Positions 44,506 through 55,566 of a DNA stretch of 64,000 bases are shown in pieces. Every line of letters begins with the position of its first letter. The first letter of the stretch is position 1. The position numbers were made by a program, and so were the translations under genes. Source of the stretch: Lachnospiraceae bacterium (GTDB taxonomy: Bacteria; Bacillota; Clostridia; Lachnospirales; Lachnospiraceae); the NCBI GenBank assembly GCA_021442455.1, contig JABUSY010000034.1, positions 33,479 to 97,478 on the forward strand, given 5' to 3'. The notes under the pieces are model-generated. The model saw nothing but the letters and a program-made list of their open reading frames with translations, was not told the DNA's origin and ran no database searches.

Positions 44506-45050
44506 ATGGAGACAAAAAAAACATTAGAAAGCTGATATTTTCCAGAAGAAAAGAAATTTCGAGTATTGAAATCGTAAGGAAAAGTAGGCAGATTTTCAGC
44601 AAAGTTTGTGCGAGAGAAGAGTACATGAAAGCACGAACTGTATATACTTATATAGATTTTAATCGTGAGGTTATGACCAGAAAGTTCATCTGTCAGGCAT
44701 GGGATGATGGAAAACAGGTAGGTGTTCCAAAAGTGATAAAAAATGAACTTATCTTTTATGTGTTGGAAGATTTTTCACAGTTGGAACATGGATACTTCGG
44801 AATAGAAGAACCAGTGTTTGGAGAAGAGGTCTCTCATGATGATGCTCTGATGATAATTCCAGGAGTAGCCTTCGATCCTTATCGACAGCGAATCGGATAC
44901 GGACAAGGGTTTTATGATAGATATTTGAGCGTTCACAAGGGGCTTAAAACTATCGCTGTTGCCTTTGACTTTCAAGTCTTAGATCGTGTTCCGGCAGAAG
45001 AAACAGATATTCGTCCTTCTCTTCTGATTACAGAAAGTAGGACTTATTGA
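44506..45050 (+). CDS. 5-formyltetrahydrofolate cyclo-ligase, interrupted by one frameshift in A8 tract (slippage candidate or young pseudogene)
   Basis: AGGAGG RBS and ATG at 44506 (METKK), A8 at 44514-44521, then open -1 frame NIRKLIFSRRKEISSIEIVRKSRQIFSKVCAREEYMKARTVYTYIDFNREVMT...VAFDPYRQRIGYGQGFYDRYL to 45050. Confidence 0.85.
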
Positions 45051-45080
45051 TTGTAGAAGATTTTGAACAAGGAGGGGAAA

Positions 45081-46325
45081 ATGGAATTATTAGAAATTGG
45101 GAAGCGTGCCAGAGAAGCTGAATCTAAAATACGTGGGCTTTCTACTAATAAAAAAAACAATCTACTACTTCAATGTGCTGAGGACCTTCAGAAACATACG
45201 GGAGAAATTATAGCTGCTAATGAGGAGGATATGAATAAATGTAAGGAAAATGGCATGTCTCAGGGGATTCTAGATCGACTACTGTTAACGAAAGAAAGAA
45301 TTGATAGTATGGCAGCGGGGCTTTGTCAATTAGCAACTCTTGATGATCCAGTTGGAGAGGTCCTAAGTATGAAAAAACGCCCAAACGGGCTCCTTATTGG
45401 ACAGAAACGTGTGCCGTTGGGTGTGGTGGGAATTATTTATGAAGCAAGGCCCAATGTGACGGCAGATGCTTTTGGTCTGTGTTTTAAGACTGAGAACGTG
45501 GTGATCTTAAAAGGAGGGCGTGACGCCCTTAGCTCTAATCGGGCAATAGTTGCTTCTATTCGAGGAACTCTGAAGTGCGCAGGACTTCCTGAAGATGCGC
45601 TTCTGTTGATCACGGATACCAGCCGTGATACAAGCAACGCTTTTATGAAAATGAACCAATATGTGGATGTACTAATCCCAAGAGGTGGTGTTGGACTCAT
45701 CCAGGCAGTAATGAATAACAGCACGATTCCGGTTATTGAAACAGGAATTGGAAACTGTCATATATATGTAGATGACAGTGCAGATCTCAATATGGCTGTG
45801 AATATCATCATTAATGCCAAAACCCAGAGAGTAGCTGTATGTAACGCTTGTGAATCACTTGTCATACATGAAAAAGTCAAAGAATTTCTGCTCCCTGTTC
45901 TATCGCATAGGCTGAAAAAAACTGGTGTAAAAATTCGAGCTGATCAGGAAGCGCTTCCTTTTATAGAAGAAGGTACTCTTGCGAATGAAGAAGACTGGAG
46001 CAAAGAATATCTGGATTACATCATTTCTATTAAGACAGTCTCTTCTATTGATGAGGCAATTAAGCATATTAATCAGTATAATACGAAACATTCGGAGGCT
46101 ATTATTACGTCCAGCTACGGAAATGCTCAGAAATTTTTGGAACAGGTAGATGCTGCTGCAGTCTATGTGAATGCTTCTACACGATTTACCGATGGATTTG
46201 AATTCGGCTTCGGAGCAGAAATAGGCATTAGCACGCAAAAGATTCATAGCAGAGGCCCTATGGGGCTTTTGGCTTTAACTACGACTAAATATATTATTTA
46301 CGGAAACGGACAGGTTCGTTCATAA
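45081..46325 (+). CDS. proA: Glutamate-5-semialdehyde dehydrogenase
   Basis: VPLGVVGIIYEARPNVTADAFGLCFKTENVVILKGG; VNASTRFTDGFEFGFGAEIGISTQKIHSRGPMGL. Confidence 0.97.
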   Translation: MELLEIGKRAREAESKIRGLSTNKKNNLLLQCAEDLQKHTGEIIAANEEDMNKCKENGMSQGILDRLLLTKERIDSMAAGLCQLATLDDPVGEVLSMKKRPNGLLIGQKRVPLGVVGIIYEARPNVTADAFGLCFKTENVVILKGGRDALSSNRAIVASIRGTLKCAGLPEDALLLITDTSRDTSNAFMKMNQYVDVLIPRGGVGLIQAVMNNSTIPVIETGIGNCHIYVDDSADLNMAVNIIINAKTQRVAVCNACESLVIHEKVKEFLLPVLSHRLKKTGVKIRADQEALPFIEEGTLANEEDWSKEYLDYIISIKTVSSIDEAIKHINQYNTKHSEAIITSSYGNAQKFLEQVDAAAVYVNASTRFTDGFEFGFGAEIGISTQKIHSRGPMGLLALTTTKYIIYGNGQVRS

Positions 46326-49179
46326 TTTGTTATATAATGCTGTATTCGTGTATAGAATATTGTTTTATGGTTGTTTGAAATCAGTGCTATTTTTATCAGG
46401 ATTTTGCATGTTTACGCAGATCCTTTCAGAGTGCTACATACTTTTAACAATCTGCAGAAACATTGAAAGTAGACAAGATGATCAGACAATTTTCATGATG
46501 TAGCTTGGATACGAAAATCTGATCTAAATTGCCTTGTTTCTTCATATGATTGAGGGTGATACAGAAAAAACGTTTTTCAAGTATAGGAATATATAAAATT
46601 GTAAAGTTTCAGAGCTATTGAACAAATATTTTATATGTTTTATTTTGATCGTCAATCCGAATCAATATAAGATTGCTATAACAGGTTTCGACATGATCAA
46701 AACCTGTTATACAGAACAATAACAAGAGTGCAGAACATTTCTAAAGAAAACTAAAAATATTGTCATAAGTGTAAACTTTCATCGATTGTTTATGTAGATC
46801 TGATATTCTTATATTTATTAGTAATTATATGAATATTCAGGCAATAAATCTAAAACGAAGATGTTGTCTCTTTTGGAATTATATTGTATAAAACAGTAAT
46901 ATATCTAGATTACTATTTCTGTATAAATTATATATTTGATATGACATGTCAAATATATATTATCTATTATCTGAGATATTGTCTGTGTACTACCACTCTT
47001 TAATATGTACGCGATGATATGAAAAAATTGCTTTCCAATGAATATGATATAAAAAATCAAATTAATTTTATTTACAATATTGGATTCTTTATCATTTTTG
47101 TGATGTATTTGACCGAATATAAAATGATTGATGTTCAAAATCTACGAATGTATTATTGACTAAAAGTTATTTTTGCGATATCATAAAAACGGTCTTTCGT
47201 TATGTTCGGCATAATCATATAAAACATGCAAAAAGAATAAGAAAGCAAAATAAAATATCAGATTCCTACTCCATTACTGCTATATAAATTCATCTGTATT
47301 AATTATGATATACTGTTATTTATCTGTTCGATGATATTAAGATAATGTTAAGGAAGAAAAATATCCTGATAATCCAGCTCATTAATATGACATTTTATGG
47401 ATCTCAGTATCTCAATGCAAACGCAAATATTTAACTCTGAAAATTTTCTCTGAATTAAGGGTTAAAATTTATATGATGATCTCACTCATCCTCTTTATTC
47501 CTGATCTGAGTATTGCATATTTTGAGAAGCAATTTGTTCTCTGGAAAAACGTTTATATTTAAAGCACTGGATGTAGTATTGTAGCTGAGTTGACGATAGA
47601 TTACGCTATTTTCTTGTGAAACAGCTATCAGGGAGAGCAGTCGTTTTATTCGAAACTATAAAAAATATATGACGCAGGCTATTGCCACTAAATAAAATCT
47701 ATAATCGTCAGATCTGTCACCATTATTTCCGGATTTATTACACTCTATTTATAAGCTTTATTCAGGAAAGGAGGTTGCTATAGAGCTGTATCTGAAAATT
47801 ATAATGATAAAGGGCATGATTTTCAATGTACTCTTTTTCTTGTGTCACTATCCTTCTATCTATAATCATGATCTTTGTATGAGCATTGAAAATATCAAAA
47901 TACTGACAAGTGAATCTTAGGTTTTGCCAAGGCTTCTGATTTTGTGGTGAAGTATCATATAGTATTTATTGTAATATTTGTGATATTCTTTATTTCTTTT
48001 GTGCCTATTTTTTGAAAAACATAAAATATGATTTTTTTACTTTTAGAAGATCTGGATAATATTTTCGTAAAATAACATAGAGATACTACTTACATGCTCC
48101 TTCTGATTAAATATATTCAATAAAAGTAAAGAAAAAATAGAGATGATTTGATGATATGGAGAAGGTGGAAGATATTATAAAAATATTGGACCTGAAAAGC
48201 AGCATTTGACTTTACTTTTGCTTTTCTAGAAATATCACAAAAATAACTTGAAAAATGACCAGTATTATCTATTGCTTGATCAGCAATGAAAATGAATACG
48301 TTACCATATTAGATAAAGTTAAGCATCAGTCAAGCAGTGAGCGTATTTTCTATCCTGACTATGTTTTTCTAGTTAATATGAAATTCCCTTATTTGCATGT
48401 ATTACATCTATTATAAATAGACGTCAAACTATTAATAACCGGTTGTGATGAAAAAGAACGTGGTTCAGGAAAAAGTTTAAACAGGCATCCATCCATTTCC
48501 GTTCATAGCTCTTAACATGCATTACATCATAATATTCACTTTCAACTTCTTTGTAAGTAACATTTGAGTGAAATATGTATTCCAAGATTAATATAATCAG
48601 ATTTCTATATGAATGCAAAAGAACATTAAGTAATATATGAATGATATGGTTTTCTATTCTTTTTGATAATATTCTGAATATTCGACAAGATTCTATATGG
48701 CATCAGTCAGGATTGCAAAGCCCTAAAATCAATATTTTTTCATTCCTCAATTTGGAAATACATTAACGGTGCCAGGTTATTGAGAGGAAGTTGTTTAAAA
48801 CAATTCGGACAGATTAGTCTGAATATGAGTGAGTTTTGATGAATAGCGAAACGAGTATTTGACGTTTATTTTGATATATGATGATTTGTTCATGCCAAAT
48901 TAGGAAAAGTTTGTTTTTCAGAATCTCTGAGTGTTGGTGGAACAAAAAGGGCTGATGTTGATAGGATTTGTGTTTGGAAATGAAGTAAAGATGAATACTA
49001 CTTTTGAATTTCGAGTACTTTTATGGTGATTCTGTCAAATGGGTTGAGGAATGTAATGACACAATTTCTAGCGAAAAAGCTGCGCATTATTTCGAAGTAC
49101 TGTAGAAGGGCAATGATGGTTATTCCGCAATATACAGGAAAAAGTATCAAAACAAAGTTCATTCCTTTTACAGATTAGT

Positions 49180-49400
49180 AGCCTTAAGTTTTATCATGCG
49201 CCAATCAGGGGTTTCGGTAGATGATGAATGCACCTGATCTTGTTTTATATAATGCTGATAGTCATAGAATCTCTATTGATATGATGCATTTATATATGAA
49301 CTGACAGAGAAATCAAAATATTTTTATCGCAACGCATGACGATTGCTTTTTGAACAAAAACATGTACATCCCTTAATTAATATTAATGAAATCGTCATCC
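49180..49400 (+). pseudogene. 3' relic of ABC exporter ATPase (MacB/FtsE-like)
   Basis: R.MMNAPDLVLYNADSHRISIDMMHLYMN*QRNQNIFIATHDDCFLNKN; Walker B/D-loop region (expected LVLADEPTGNLD) degraded to LVLYNADS. Confidence 0.55.
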
Positions 49401-49456
49401 TAAAAAATTTCTTCTGAAGTTATATTCTGTGTTTATTTAAAGAAAGGAATACTTCT

Positions 49457-50902
49457 ATGTTCAATGACATTAATCTGGATGAAATAGATCTCACAGAATC
49501 TCCACCGGAGGAAGAGCCAAATCGACAATATTACTTTATGGCCAAATGCCGGGAGCTAATCAGGAGGAAAAAAGAAGAACTTGGGCACCCATTAAGCTTT
49601 TGTATCAAAACATTTGGCTGTCAAATGAATGCCAGGGATTCCGAGAAGCTTCAGGGGATATTGGAAAAAATTGGTTACATAAAAAGCAAGAGTGAAATGT
49701 CTACTTTTGTGATTTATAACACCTGTACGGTCCGAGAAAATGTAAATCTTCGAGTGTATGGAAGACTTGGATATCTTCATGCACTAAAAAAGAAGAATCC
49801 TCATATGATGATTGGACTTTGTGGTTGTATGATGCAGGAGCCAAAAGTAGTGGAAAAACTGAAAAATAGCTATCGTTTTGTAGACTTAATCTTCGGAACT
49901 CACAATATTTACAAATTGGCAGAGTTAGTTACAGTAGCGCTGGAACAGAATAAAATGATCGTAGATATCTGGAAGAATACTGATCAGATTGTGGAAAATC
50001 TTCCAATTGACCGAAAATATTTTTTTAAGTCAGGCGTTAATATCATGTTTGGATGTAATAATTTCTGCAGTTATTGCATTGTACCATACGTTCGAGGAAG
50101 GGAGCGGAGTCGACGTCCTGAAGAAATTTTGGAAGAGATCCGTAAGCTGGTAAACGACGGTGTCAAAGAAATCATGCTTTTGGGACAAAATGTTAATTCT
50201 TACGGACAAAACCTGGCACATTCGTTGAGATTTGCGGGACTGTTGGAACAAGTTGCTGGTATTAATGGACTGGAACGTATCCGTTTCATGACTTCTCATC
50301 CCAAAGATTTATCAGAGGAATTGATCGAAGTTATGAGCAAATATTCAAATATATGCCCACATCTTCATCTTCCCGTACAGTCAGGTAGCACAAATATTCT
50401 CAGACAGATGAATCGTCGATATACCAAAGAATTTTATTTGGCTTTGGTTGATCGTATTCGGTCCTTCATACCAGATATCTCTCTAACAACAGATATTATT
50501 ATAGGCTTTCCAGGAGAAACAGAAAAGGATTTTATGGAGACGATAGATGTGGTGGAAAAGGTTCGATATGACAGCACTTTTATGTTTATTTATTCTAAAC
50601 GGACCGGTACTCCTGCGGCGGAGATGGACAAACAAATACCGGAAGAAGTGATAAAAGAACGTTTTAATTTTCTATTGGCCAAAGTGAAGGAAATTTCCAG
50701 AGATAAATTATCACGATTTGAGGGGAAAATTATGAATGTGCTGGTCGAAGCTGTCAATGAGCAGGATCCTTCCCTTATGACCGGACGACTAGCTAACAAT
50801 TTGCTAGTTCATTTTCCGGGAAACGCTTCTATGATCGGAACAATTCTTCCAGTTTATTTGAACTGCTGTAATGGATTTTATTATATCGGAAGTATAATTT
50901 AA
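49457..50902 (+). CDS. miaB: tRNA-2-methylthio-N6-dimethylallyladenosine synthase
   Basis: FCIKTFGCQMNARDSEKLQGIL; GCNNFCSYCIVPYVRGRERSR radical SAM; C-terminal TRAM. Confidence 0.96.
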   Translation: MFNDINLDEIDLTESPPEEEPNRQYYFMAKCRELIRRKKEELGHPLSFCIKTFGCQMNARDSEKLQGILEKIGYIKSKSEMSTFVIYNTCTVRENVNLRVYGRLGYLHALKKKNPHMMIGLCGCMMQEPKVVEKLKNSYRFVDLIFGTHNIYKLAELVTVALEQNKMIVDIWKNTDQIVENLPIDRKYFFKSGVNIMFGCNNFCSYCIVPYVRGRERSRRPEEILEEIRKLVNDGVKEIMLLGQNVNSYGQNLAHSLRFAGLLEQVAGINGLERIRFMTSHPKDLSEELIEVMSKYSNICPHLHLPVQSGSTNILRQMNRRYTKEFYLALVDRIRSFIPDISLTTDIIIGFPGETEKDFMETIDVVEKVRYDSTFMFIYSKRTGTPAAEMDKQIPEEVIKERFNFLLAKVKEISRDKLSRFEGKIMNVLVEAVNEQDPSLMTGRLANNLLVHFPGNASMIGTILPVYLNCCNGFYYIGSII

Positions 50903-50954
50903 AGTTTGAAAGCAGAACTGCTATTAGCAATGTTTATAGAAAGAGGAAAATCAC

Positions 50955-53678
50955 GTGGCACTTTCACCAATGATGCAGCATTATGTTGCAACAAAAAAAG
51001 AATATCCGGATTGTATTTTATTTTACCGCTTGGGTGACTTCTATGAAATGTTTTTCGAGGATGCAGTGACAGTTTCCAGAGAATTGGATCTGACTTTAAC
51101 TGGAAAGAACTGTGGCATGAAGGAGCGTGCTCCAATGTGTGGGGTTCCCTACCATACGGTGGAGACCTACATTAATCGCTTAATTGAGCGCGGACACAAA
51201 GTAGCCATCTGTGAACAGGTAGAAGATGCAAAATTGGTCAATGGCATGGTGCAGCGAAAGGTTATCCGTGTGGTCACCCCAGGCACTGTTCTTGATATTC
51301 AGAGGTTAGATGAAACAAAAAATAATTATATTATGTGTATTGTTTTCACGGAAGATCGTTTTGGAATTTCATTAGCTGATATAACCACTGGTCAATGTAT
51401 GGTAACTGAGGTGGATAAAGAACGAAAACTTTTGGACGAAATCTATAAATTCATGCCTGTGGAAATTATCTGTAATCATGCATTTCTAATTTGTGGTGAT
51501 AATCTTCGTGATTTGCGAGAACGCTTGCATATTACGGTATACGAATTAGCTGACTGGTATTTTGATGATACTATCTGCCGGAAGACATTGGAAAATCATT
51601 TTGGCTGTAAATCACTGCAGGGGTTGGGGTTGAACGATTTTAAATGCGGGACGATCGCTGCAGGAGTTTTGTTCCAGTATCTTTATGAAATACAAAAGTC
51701 AAATATGGGGCAAATGACTAGCATCACTCCATATGTTTCTGACAGATTTATGTTGTTGGACAATTCCAGCAGAAGGAATCTTGAATTGGTGGAAACATTG
51801 AGGGAGAAGCAGAAGCGGGGGTCTCTTCTGTGGGTGCTGGATAAAACTAAAACTGCCATGGGCGCTCGGATGTTGCGCAGTTTCGTGGAACAGCCACTCA
51901 TTAATAAGGAGAAGATAGAATACCGTCTAGAAGCAGTGGAAGAGCTTAACGAACAACCCATAATTCGCGATGAAATTCGGGTATATCTTCAGCCAGTTTA
52001 CGATCTGGAACGACTTATCAGTCGGATAACCTATCAGTCTGCCAATCCGCGGGATCTACTAGCATTTAAGACCTCTCTTCAGATGCTTCCCTATATCAAA
52101 CAGCTTTTAAACACCTTTCATGGATCTCTGTTGCAAAAGATTCAAGAGGACTTAGATTCATTGGAGGATCTATATCAGCTCATAGAAGAGTCCATCATCG
52201 ATGATCCGCCTCTGGCTATAAAAGAAGGCGGAATTTTAAAGGACGGCTATCATGAGATGGTCGATCATTTCCGAGAAGCCAAAAACAAAGGAAAACAATG
52301 GATCAGCGAACTTGAAAGTGAAGAACGTGAAAAAACAGGAATTCGGAATTTGAAGGTAAAGTATAATAAAGTATTTGGATATTATCTGGAAGTCACAAAT
52401 TCTTTTAAAAATTTCGTGCCTACATATTACACTAGAAAACAAACGCTAGCAAACGCAGAACGCTATACAACAGATCGCCTTAAGGATTTGGAAGAAGAAA
52501 TTTTGGGAGCAGAAGATAAATTGTCCTCACTGGAATACGAGTTGTTCTGTACGGTAAGGGATAGAATTGCAGGTGAAGTGCTTCGAATACAAAAGACGGC
52601 GCGGGCTATTGCTACTCTGGATGTGTTCGCATCCTTTTCCTATGTGGCACAGAAAAATCGTTTTGTGCGCCCGAAGTTAAATCAGAAAGGGAAAATTGAT
52701 ATTCATGATGGTCGTCATCCGGTAGTCGAACAGATGATTCCAAATGATATGTTTATTTCCAATGATACTTATCTTGACAATGAAGATCACCGTATTGCTG
52801 TGATAACAGGAGCCAATATGGCAGGAAAATCTACTTATATGCGTCAGACAGCACTAATTGTTTTGATGGCGCAAATTGGTTCTTTTGTCCCGGCATCATC
52901 TGTCAATATCGGAATTGTGGATCGGATTTTCACCAGGGTAGGCGCTTCTGACGATTTATCCAGCGGACAAAGTACTTTTATGATGGAGATGACCGAAGTG
53001 GCCAGTATTCTTAGAAATGCCACTTCAGATAGTCTTCTAATCCTGGATGAGATCGGTAGAGGTACAAATACCTTTGACGGTCTTTCTATCGCCTGGGCAG
53101 TCATCGAACATATCGCAGACATTCGCATTTTGGGAGCAAAAACTTTATTTGCAACACATTATTATGAACTGACAGAGCTGGAAGGAAAACTTCCTGGGAT
53201 ACATAATTATTGTATCGCTGTGAAGGAAAAAGGTGATGATATTGTATTTCTTCGTAAAATTGTACAGAGCAGAGCAGACAAAAGCTATGGAATTCAGGTA
53301 GCCCGCTTGGCGGGAATTCCTGAATCCGTTCTTGCTAGGGCAAAAGAGTTGGTAGCCGAGCTAACAGACGCGAATAATATCGCAACGATGAATAATTTTG
53401 GCGGGGTAAAAAAGTTAAAGGCTAAGAGTGCCAACAGTGTCAGCTATGATGCAGTGAAGATGACACAGATGTCCCTGTTTGATATGGTTAAAGACCATGA
53501 TATAATCGATGAGCTAGAAACAATGAATATTTTTAATATGACACCTTTAGATGCATTAAACACACTTTTTCGACTTCAGAACAAGTTAAGGAATTGGGAC
53601 ATAAAAGACCACAGAGATTGTGTTGCTGGAGAAACATATGAGAACGATAAAATTACTAGATCAGAAAACGATAGATAA
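50955..53678 (+). CDS. mutS: DNA mismatch repair protein MutS
   Basis: LFYRLGDFYEMFFEDAV; ITGANMAGKSTYMRQTALIVLMAQIGSFVPA; LDEIGRGTNTFDGLSIAWAV; GTG start. Confidence 0.97.
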   Translation: MALSPMMQHYVATKKEYPDCILFYRLGDFYEMFFEDAVTVSRELDLTLTGKNCGMKERAPMCGVPYHTVETYINRLIERGHKVAICEQVEDAKLVNGMVQRKVIRVVTPGTVLDIQRLDETKNNYIMCIVFTEDRFGISLADITTGQCMVTEVDKERKLLDEIYKFMPVEIICNHAFLICGDNLRDLRERLHITVYELADWYFDDTICRKTLENHFGCKSLQGLGLNDFKCGTIAAGVLFQYLYEIQKSNMGQMTSITPYVSDRFMLLDNSSRRNLELVETLREKQKRGSLLWVLDKTKTAMGARMLRSFVEQPLINKEKIEYRLEAVEELNEQPIIRDEIRVYLQPVYDLERLISRITYQSANPRDLLAFKTSLQMLPYIKQLLNTFHGSLLQKIQEDLDSLEDLYQLIEESIIDDPPLAIKEGGILKDGYHEMVDHFREAKNKGKQWISELESEEREKTGIRNLKVKYNKVFGYYLEVTNSFKNFVPTYYTRKQTLANAERYTTDRLKDLEEEILGAEDKLSSLEYELFCTVRDRIAGEVLRIQKTARAIATLDVFASFSYVAQKNRFVRPKLNQKGKIDIHDGRHPVVEQMIPNDMFISNDTYLDNEDHRIAVITGANMAGKSTYMRQTALIVLMAQIGSFVPASSVNIGIVDRIFTRVGASDDLSSGQSTFMMEMTEVASILRNATSDSLLILDEIGRGTNTFDGLSIAWAVIEHIADIRILGAKTLFATHYYELTELEGKLPGIHNYCIAVKEKGDDIVFLRKIVQSRADKSYGIQVARLAGIPESVLARAKELVAELTDANNIATMNNFGGVKKLKAKSANSVSYDAVKMTQMSLFDMVKDHDIIDELETMNIFNMTPLDALNTLFRLQNKLRNWDIKDHRDCVAGETYENDKITRSENDR

Positions 53679-55566
53679 AATTTCCGCAGGAGAGGTAGTT
53701 GAGCGTCCTGCTTCGGTAGTCAAGGAGTTGGTAGAAAATGCCATTGATGCCAGAGCAACGGAAATTACGATAGAAATTAAGGAAGGTGGAATATCATTTA
53801 TACGGATTACAGATAACGGGTATGGAATTAAGAAAGAAGAGGTTCGTCTGGCTTTTTTACGGCATGCTACCAGCAAAATCAGAACTGTGGAAGACCTAGT
53901 TCAGATCGCATCCTTGGGATTCAGAGGCGAGGCACTCTCCAGTATTTCGGCCGTTGCAGAAGTGGAACTTATCACCAAAACCCCTGAGGCATTGACCGGA
54001 ATCCGCTATTGCATTGAAGGTGGTATAGAAAAAACATTGGAGGAAATCGGTGCTCCTACTGGCACTACATTTCTGGTCCATCATCTATTTTACAATACCC
54101 CGGCGAGAATGAAATTTTTGAAATCTATCAAGACAGAAGGAAAATATGTTAGCACTATTGTTGAACAGTTAGCACTTTCACATCCGAAAATTTCTTTTAA
54201 ATATATTCAGAATGGTCAAAATAAATTGTATACTAGCGGTCAGGATAATCTGAAGGAAATCGTTTATCAAATTTATGGAAGAAGTTTGATACGAGAATTG
54301 ATAGTTGTAGATACAGAGACGCCACTTATGAAAATTAGTGGTTTGATAGGTTGTCCTTCAGTGGCTAGAGGAAACCGAAATTTTGAAAATTATTTTGTGA
54401 ACGGACGATATGTGAAAAGCAAGTTGTTGGTTCATGCTATAGAAGAGGCTTATCAGGGATTTATGATGCAGCACAGATATCCGTTCACTCTGTTGTATCT
54501 GGAAATTAACGGAGATAAGGTGGATGTCAACGTTCATCCTTCAAAAATGGAACTACGTTTTTCTAATCAGGTAGAGCTTTATCATCAGCTTTATTTAGCG
54601 CTAAAAAATGCTATTTTGTCGAGAGAACGCATACCGAAAATATCTTTAGAAAAAGAAAATTTTTTTGTTACAAGAAGTAAACGTGATACAGTGCCGAAGT
54701 ATGAAATGTCACAGGAATCATGTAAACAAATGAAAAAAAATTATTCAACAGCGGTTCCGCTGATGTCAAACAGGAAACAAGAAAATGTTGCTGTTTCGGA
54801 ACTCGAACTCCTGACAAAGAAGTCCGCTCTTTACAAATCCGGAAACAGCGTCTCTTGCATTTCTCCAGAAACAATAAGTATTTCTAAAGCATTCAAAACT
54901 TTCGGAACGTCCAAAAAAAACGTATTAACTACAGTACCGGATGCAAAGCAGATAGAGTTGTTTTCAGACCGACTACTTTCGGAAGAAGCTAGGAAAAATC
55001 ATCGAATTATCGGGCAGGTCTTCGAGACCTATTGGTTGATGGAATATCAACATTCTCTCTATATTATTGATCAACATGCGGCGCACGAAAAAGTGCTTTA
55101 TGAACGTATGATAAAAGAATATCGTGAACAGCAAATCACTTCTCAGATGCTTTGTCCTCCAATGATAATCAGCCTGTCCACTAGAGAACAGGAACTTCTG
55201 AAACAATATCTTGAATATTTTAGAAAATTTGGATATGACATTGAGGAATTCGGAGGAAAAGAATATAAAATTTGCGCAATTCCGTACAATTTTTATCGGG
55301 TGGAAGTAGATCAATTGTTTATAGAGATTCTTGACAGCCTGGAGGATCTGGGAGAGAAATCTCCTGATTTAATCTTAGAACGACTGGCTTCCATGTCCTG
55401 CAAAGCAGCGATTAAAGGCAATCAGTCGTTATCCAGACAGGAGGTAGAAAATTTATTGGAAAAACTTTTAAGTCTTGAAAACCCTTATAACTGTCCTCAT
55501 GGAAGGGCGACAATTATGTCCATATCTAGGTATGATCTAGATAAACATTTTAAACGAATTTTGTAG
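53638..55566 (+). CDS. mutL: DNA mismatch repair protein MutL
   Basis: IKLLDQKTIDKISAGEVVERPASVVKELVENAIDA; LGFRGEALSSISAVAEV; C-terminal DQHAAHEKVLYER. Confidence 0.97.
   Translation: MRTIKLLDQKTIDKISAGEVVERPASVVKELVENAIDARATEITIEIKEGGISFIRITDNGYGIKKEEVRLAFLRHATSKIRTVEDLVQIASLGFRGEALSSISAVAEVELITKTPEALTGIRYCIEGGIEKTLEEIGAPTGTTFLVHHLFYNTPARMKFLKSIKTEGKYVSTIVEQLALSHPKISFKYIQNGQNKLYTSGQDNLKEIVYQIYGRSLIRELIVVDTETPLMKISGLIGCPSVARGNRNFENYFVNGRYVKSKLLVHAIEEAYQGFMMQHRYPFTLLYLEINGDKVDVNVHPSKMELRFSNQVELYHQLYLALKNAILSRERIPKISLEKENFFVTRSKRDTVPKYEMSQESCKQMKKNYSTAVPLMSNRKQENVAVSELELLTKKSALYKSGNSVSCISPETISISKAFKTFGTSKKNVLTTVPDAKQIELFSDRLLSEEARKNHRIIGQVFETYWLMEYQHSLYIIDQHAAHEKVLYERMIKEYREQQITSQMLCPPMIISLSTREQELLKQYLEYFRKFGYDIEEFGGKEYKICAIPYNFYRVEVDQLFIEILDSLEDLGEKSPDLILERLASMSCKAAIKGNQSLSRQEVENLLEKLLSLENPYNCPHGRATIMSISRYDLDKHFKRIL

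Noticed and set aside
46931-46957. TATATTTGA/TCAAATATA inverted repeat
   Set aside because: Almost purely AT and short; expected by chance at this composition.
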